From positions 1 to 7,651 of the forward strand of contig JAGBGV010000090.1 in assembly GCA_017935805.1 (NCBI GenBank): DNA of 7,651 nt. Reading direction: 5' to 3'. The notes below the pieces were generated by a model. It was given only the letters and a program-made list of their open reading frames with translations. It did no database searches and was not told the origin of the DNA. Of this stretch, positions 4,664 to 7,651 are shown in pieces; the stretch's first letter is position 1; the number at the start of each line of letters is the position of its first letter. This DNA is from Clostridia bacterium. Its GTDB lineage: Bacteria > Bacillota_A > Clostridia > Oscillospirales > CAG-272. A program made the position numbers and the translations under genes.

Positions 4664-6259
4664 TCAGTTTACACTTTTGGGGGTTACTGTGACGATAAAT
4701 CCGTCTGCATTGTTACCGGAGATCTCGTAGTCAAATACTGTCTCGTCAAAGGGAATGATGATCTCGGTTGTGTCTCCCTCTGTCATTGGAACATAATAAG
4801 TGATCCAGCCCTCGGTAATGTTCTTTGCGTTAACTACATTAACATCAGCAATTGTGCCGTCAGGCTTGATGTGAAGCATATCTGCGGTAGCGGTGTATTT
4901 CTTAATGTAGTCAATATATTCTTCAAAGCAAAGATCAAGGGCGTTTATCGCGTAAGCATGAGGAACACCGACGTATCTGAAGTGCCATGCCTCGTAAGCG
5001 ATGTGAGTGATGTCGATCTTGTCTTCTTCATAACGGAGAATGAAGCCGTAGTCCGCGCAGTTTGCCCAGATCCATGAGCCGAATTCGTGATCAGCAACAG
5101 GAATTGATGCATAGCTGTATGTGAAGAACGAAAGATCGGCCGCAAGTCCGGTGTGGTGTTCGCTGTGACCGGGCTTCGCAACATACATTTCAGTGTATTC
5201 TTCACCGCTCTGGGCAAGATTTCTGTCCCAAATAGTCTGCTGTTCCTCAACATTGCGATAGCCGCTTGTGAGAAGGAGCCAGTCACCGCAGCCTGTAGCA
5301 CGGAGGTCAGCAGTCAATTTGTCAAGCGCCGCAAACGCATCGGGTGCAAGTGCATCATCCATTGCGGAAACCTGTAAATCGCTGTTTTTGTTTGCTCTGA
5401 CATTGGTGAGGAATACGCTGTTAACTCTTGCGTAGGGATGCTCATAGTTTACAAGAATAAGATTGCCCACGTCGAGCTCTGTGTTGGGCTTGTTTACCGC
5501 GAAGCCGTATGGGTTAGCTTCAGGCGCGTCAGTTTCGGGGGCATCCGTTTCTTCCGGATCATCAGTTTCGGGCGGAGTGACGATATCATCGGTGTCACCT
5601 GTGTCGATGATCTCGGGATCGTTGTCGTTCGGCTCCGGAGGATTGTCCATTATATGCTTAGCCGCAACTATAACAACTGCCGCGATGATGATAACGAAAA
5701 CGATCAAGCCCCACGGAATCTTTACTCTCTTTTTCTTTTTGGGAGTTGAGTTGTTACGGGTAGGCTGATTATTCTGATAATCACGGACATATTCTCCGTC
5801 GGGCGTCATTTGGCGCTGCGGAGGTGTGTATGTGGATACCGGTGGCTGCTCCGACTGCTGAACAGGACGGGGACGGCTCACAGGCTGTGCGGGATTTTGC
5901 GATACAGGGCGGGGAGCCGTCGGTCTGACAGGTCTCGGGGAGACGGGTGCGCTTCCTTCAGGTCTGTTTGCGGCGGGTGTGCCGTTTGGTCTTGCTGCGG
6001 GAGCTGCTGTAGGTCTTGCCGCGGGGGTAGAACCTGCTGCTGTGCCGCGAAGTGCTGCCTGACGTGCTGCTTCAAGACGGCGGCGTTCCTCATTGGTGAG
6101 AGGACGTCTCTGCGTATTCGGTGTGCCTGCCGGTCGCGGTGTTCCCGGCTGTGCGGAAGGCTGTCTGTTTGCCAAATTCTGTCTTACGGGAGTGGTCTGA
6201 CCCGATTGCTTCTGTTCAGTAATGTTTTCGTTATTTTGAGGAGTGTTAGTGTTGTTCAA
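4664..6259 (-). CDS. Membrane-anchored D-Ala-D-Ala carboxypeptidase, VanY/M15B type
   Basis: This 531-residue protein is a zinc peptidase predicted to remove the terminal D-Ala from peptidoglycan stem peptides on the outer face of the membrane. A cytoplasmic tail of about 180 residues, rich in Pro, Ala, Arg, Gln and Thr, ends in KKKKR (174-178), followed by a TM segment (about 182-201). An acidic Thr/Asp/Glu/Pro linker follows (206-248). The M15B core (about 290-445) carries SGYR (332-335), the zinc motif SEHHTGLAAD with His368 and Asp375, and EAWHFRYVG with catalytic Glu423 and zinc ligand His426. A C-terminal segment (455-531) is unassigned. VanY-type proteins are often about half this length; the excess is the tail, linker and C-terminus. 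The start is TTG: an in-frame TAA lies just upstream and no ATG occurs before Met151. It has its own promoter. Whether it acts in vancomycin-type resistance cannot be told; no vanHAX genes are in view, so a housekeeping wall role is more likely. Confidence 0.93.
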   Translation of the reverse strand: MNNTNTPQNNENITEQKQSGQTTPVRQNLANRQPSAQPGTPRPAGTPNTQRRPLTNEERRRLEAARQAALRGTAAGSTPAARPTAAPAARPNGTPAANRPEGSAPVSPRPVRPTAPRPVSQNPAQPVSRPRPVQQSEQPPVSTYTPPQRQMTPDGEYVRDYQNNQPTRNNSTPKKKKRVKIPWGLIVFVIIIAAVVIVAAKHIMDNPPEPNDNDPEIIDTGDTDDIVTPPETDDPEETDAPETDAPEANPYGFAVNKPNTELDVGNLILVNYEHPYARVNSVFLTNVRANKNSDLQVSAMDDALAPDAFAALDKLTADLRATGCGDWLLLTSGYRNVEEQQTIWDRNLAQSGEEYTEMYVAKPGHSEHHTGLAADLSFFTYSYASIPVADHEFGSWIWANCADYGFILRYEEDKIDITHIAYEAWHFRYVGVPHAYAINALDLCFEEYIDYIKKYTATADMLHIKPDGTIADVNVVNAKNITEGWITYYVPMTEGDTTEIIIPFDETVFDYEISGNNADGFIVTVTPKSVN

Positions 6260-6262
6260 TTT

Positions 6263-6276
6263 TCCACCGTTCCTTT
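6263..6276 (-). promoter_or_regulatory. Ribosome-binding region for the carboxypeptidase TTG start
   Basis: Two candidate sites precede the TTG at 6259. AAAGGA (6271-6276) lies 11 bases upstream, slightly far, and GGTGGA (6263-6268) lies 3 bases upstream, too close for ideal use. A TAA in the same frame lies immediately upstream. A TTG start with an imperfectly spaced site suggests modest translation. Confidence 0.55.
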
Positions 6277-6307
6277 ATTATGTACGACTTATTTGCTTTA
6301 TGATATT

Positions 6308-6336
6308 ATTATAGAATAATATATCGAACAAATCAA
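6308..6336 (-). promoter_or_regulatory. Vegetative-type promoter of the carboxypeptidase gene
   Basis: On the minus strand TTGATT (6331-6336) and a perfect TATAAT (6308-6313) are separated by exactly 17 bases, in AT-rich sequence just downstream of the pnp terminator. Transcription would start near 6301, giving a leader of about 42 bases. The 239 non-coding bases between pnp and this gene hold only the terminator, a small hairpin and this promoter. Confidence 0.85.
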
Positions 6337-6376
6337 TAGAACGGCGAAAATTCTAACATATTTTTAACAGTGCGAC

Positions 6377-6409
6377 AAAAAAGCGATACCACATTTGTGA
6401 TACCGCTTT
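6377..6409 (-). terminator. Intrinsic terminator of pnp
   Basis: On the minus strand AAAGCGGTATCAC (6397-6409) pairs with GTGGTATCGCTTT (6380-6392) over 13 positions, two of them G-U, around an AAAT loop, and the 3' arm runs into a T-run (6377-6382). On the plus strand the two wobble pairs become A-C mismatches, so the structure is built for the minus transcript. It lies about 90 bases past the pnp stop codon. Confidence 0.92.
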
Positions 6410-6450
6410 GATATTTCACTTTGGAGAATTCATAGAAGATGGGTCCTCGG

Positions 6451-6466
6451 GCACTTGCCGAAGCGC
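6451..6466 (-). other. Small hairpin in the pnp 3' untranslated region
   Basis: On the minus strand GCGCTT (6461-6466) pairs with AAGTGC (6451-6456) around CGGC, with one G-U pair that only works in the minus transcript. It lies between the pnp stop and the terminator. It may be a 3'-end stabilising structure; pnp mRNA is a known target of its own product in other bacteria, but that control acts at the 5' leader, which is not in view. Confidence 0.3.
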
Positions 6467-6498
6467 TTACAAATTCCAGATCTTGGCATGCAAATGCA

Positions 6499-7651
6499 TT
6501 ATTCTGCGTCAAGTGCATCCTTGCGGGAGAGATTGAGTCTGCCCTTTTCGTCAGTACCGAGGAACTTAACCTTGATTCTGTCGCCAACATTGCAAACGTC
6601 CTCAACCTTTTCGGTACGCTTCTTGTCAAGCTTGGAGATGTGTACCATGCCTTCCTTCTTGGGAGCGAACTCAACGAACGCACCAATGGGAATGATTCTG
6701 GTAACAACACCTTCGTAGATCGCGCCAACTTCGGGCTCGAAGATGATACCTTCGATGATCTTCTTTGCAGCCTCGATAGAAGCCTTTTCGATACCGGAAA
6801 TGAATACGGAACCGTCGTCCTCGATATCGATCTTTGCACCTGTGTCAGCTACGATGCCCTGGATAACCTTACCCTGCTTACCGATAACCTCGGAGATCTT
6901 GTCTACGGGAATCTTCATGGAGATCATCTTGGGAGCGTATTCGGAAACCTCTTCGCGAGGAGCGGGAATAGCCTTGAGGATAACCTCGTCGATGATGTAG
7001 TCACGACCCTTGTGAGTTACGGCAAGAGCTTCCTTGATGATCTCAGGTGTAAGACCGTCGATCTTAAGGTCCATCTGAATGGATGTGATACCTGCGTGAG
7101 TACCTGCTACCTTGAAGTCCATGTCGCCGTAGAAGTCTTCAAGACCCTGAATGTCGATCATGGTCATCCAACGGTCGCCTTCAGTGATAAGACCGCAGGA
7201 GATACCTGCAACGGGAGCCTTGATCGGAACACCTGCGTCCATGAGAGCGAGGGTAGAACCGCAAACGGAAGCCTGAGATGTAGAGCCGTTGGAGGAGATA
7301 ACTTCGGATACGCAACGGATAGCGTAGGGGAATTCCTCAACGGAGGGAAGTACGGGAATGAGGGAGCGTTCAGCAAGTGCACCGTGACCGATCTCGCGGC
7401 GACCGGGGCTTCTTACAGCCTTAGCTTCGCCAACGGAGTAACCGGGCATATTGTAGTGGTGCATGTAACGCTTTGTTTCTTCTTCGGAGATACCGTCAAG
7501 CATCTGAACATCGGAGATAGAACCGAGAGTTGCTACTGTAAGTACCTGTGTCTGACCTCTTGTGAACATACCGGAACCGTGGTCGCGGTTGAAGAGGTGA
7601 ACTTCAGCGGCGAGAGGACGGATCTGATCCATCTTTCTGCCGTCAACGCGC
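6499..7651 (-). CDS. pnp: Polynucleotide phosphorylase, 3' part (5' end outside window)
   Basis: About 383 C-terminal residues of PNPase, of the usual 700 or so, are visible; the reading frame is still open at the window edge with RVDGRK before the first Met in view. PNPase degrades RNA 3' to 5' by phosphorolysis in the cytoplasm. Numbering from the Met at 7632, the second RNase PH domain has FTRGQTQ (23-29), the phosphate-binding region [12 protein letters not shown] (114-125) and the catalytic set Asp166, Asp172 and Lys174 in [13 protein letters not shown] domain (about 236-296) follows with IGKQGK as its GxxG loop, then an S1 domain (about 301-370) with GAFVEF and GMVHISKL. The protein ends soon after S1, without the long tail of some proteobacterial enzymes. 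All visible catalytic residues are intact. A strong terminator and the next gene's own promoter separate it from the downstream genes, so it is not part of the envelope cluster. Confidence 0.98.
   Translation of the reverse strand, partial: RVDGRKMDQIRPLAAEVHLFNRDHGSGMFTRGQTQVLTVATLGSISDVQMLDGISEEETKRYMHHYNMPGYSVGEAKAVRSPGRREIGHGALAERSLIPVLPSVEEFPYAIRCVSEVISSNGSTSQASVCGSTLALMDAGVPIKAPVAGISCGLITEGDRWMTMIDIQGLEDFYGDMDFKVAGTHAGITSIQMDLKIDGLTPEIIKEALAVTHKGRDYIIDEVILKAIPAPREEVSEYAPKMISMKIPVDKISEVIGKQGKVIQGIVADTGAKIDIEDDGSVFISGIEKASIEAAKKIIEGIIFEPEVGAIYEGVVTRIIPIGAFVEFAPKKEGMVHISKLDKKRTEKVEDVCNVGDRIKVKFLGTDEKGRLNLSRKDALDAE

Noticed and set aside
4664..6259. Vancomycin-resistance cluster
   Set aside because: The VanY-type enzyme alone is not diagnostic; no vanH, ligase or vanX gene is present in the window.
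5810..6319. Plus-strand Cys/Arg-rich frame over the carboxypeptidase tail
   Set aside because: Complement of Pro/Ala/Arg-rich coding sequence; it also crosses the real promoter and start region.
6333..6839. Minus-strand open frame of 168 codons overlapping the end of pnp
   Set aside because: It is an alternative frame across the PNPase KH/S1 domains and runs through the pnp terminator; composition is Ser/Arg-rich as expected for a shifted frame.

Overview
The window looks like a chromosomal segment from a Gram-positive anaerobe, probably class Clostridia (Ruminococcus/Oscillospiraceae-like). The signs are strong purine-rich Shine-Dalgarno sites, TTG starts, single-pass membrane-anchored HtrA and VanY-type enzymes, an OmpR/PhoB two-component pair and moderate G+C. 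The genus is inferred; no marker gene here fixes it.

All six genes lie on the minus strand, so transcription runs from high to low coordinates. First comes the 3' half of pnp (polynucleotide phosphorylase; its 5' end lies outside the window), closed by a clear intrinsic terminator at 6377-6409. Next, from its own near-consensus promoter (6308-6336), comes a membrane-anchored D-Ala-D-Ala carboxypeptidase of the VanY/M15B type. Then a membrane-anchored HtrA/DegP-like serine protease follows, with its own probable promoter around 4587-4614. After an 80-base gap holding a probable terminator, an OmpR-family response regulator (2203-2910) and its histidine kinase (708-2219) overlap by 17 bases. 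A small two-TM protein of unknown function (154-687) starts 20 bases past the kinase stop. A strong terminator at 107-130 closes this unit.

The carboxypeptidase trims peptidoglycan stem peptides, HtrA degrades or refolds damaged exported proteins, and the two-component system has an extracytoplasmic sensor of about 150 residues. Together they read as an envelope-stress or envelope-maintenance neighbourhood, comparable in logic to CssRS/HtrA, CiaRH/HtrA or VanRS/VanY. That functional link is inferred from gene order only.

The least ordinary parts are at the low-coordinate end. One is a pair of 23-base hairpin modules (7-29 and 59-81) whose flanks are conserved while four of five stem base pairs are swapped with pairing kept. 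Two further hairpins (89-99 and 112-130) share one loop. Next to them is the AT-rich orphan membrane protein. Also notable are the long low-complexity cytoplasmic tails on both the HtrA and the VanY-type protein. No rRNA, tRNA, CRISPR array, complete insertion sequence or recognised riboswitch was seen.
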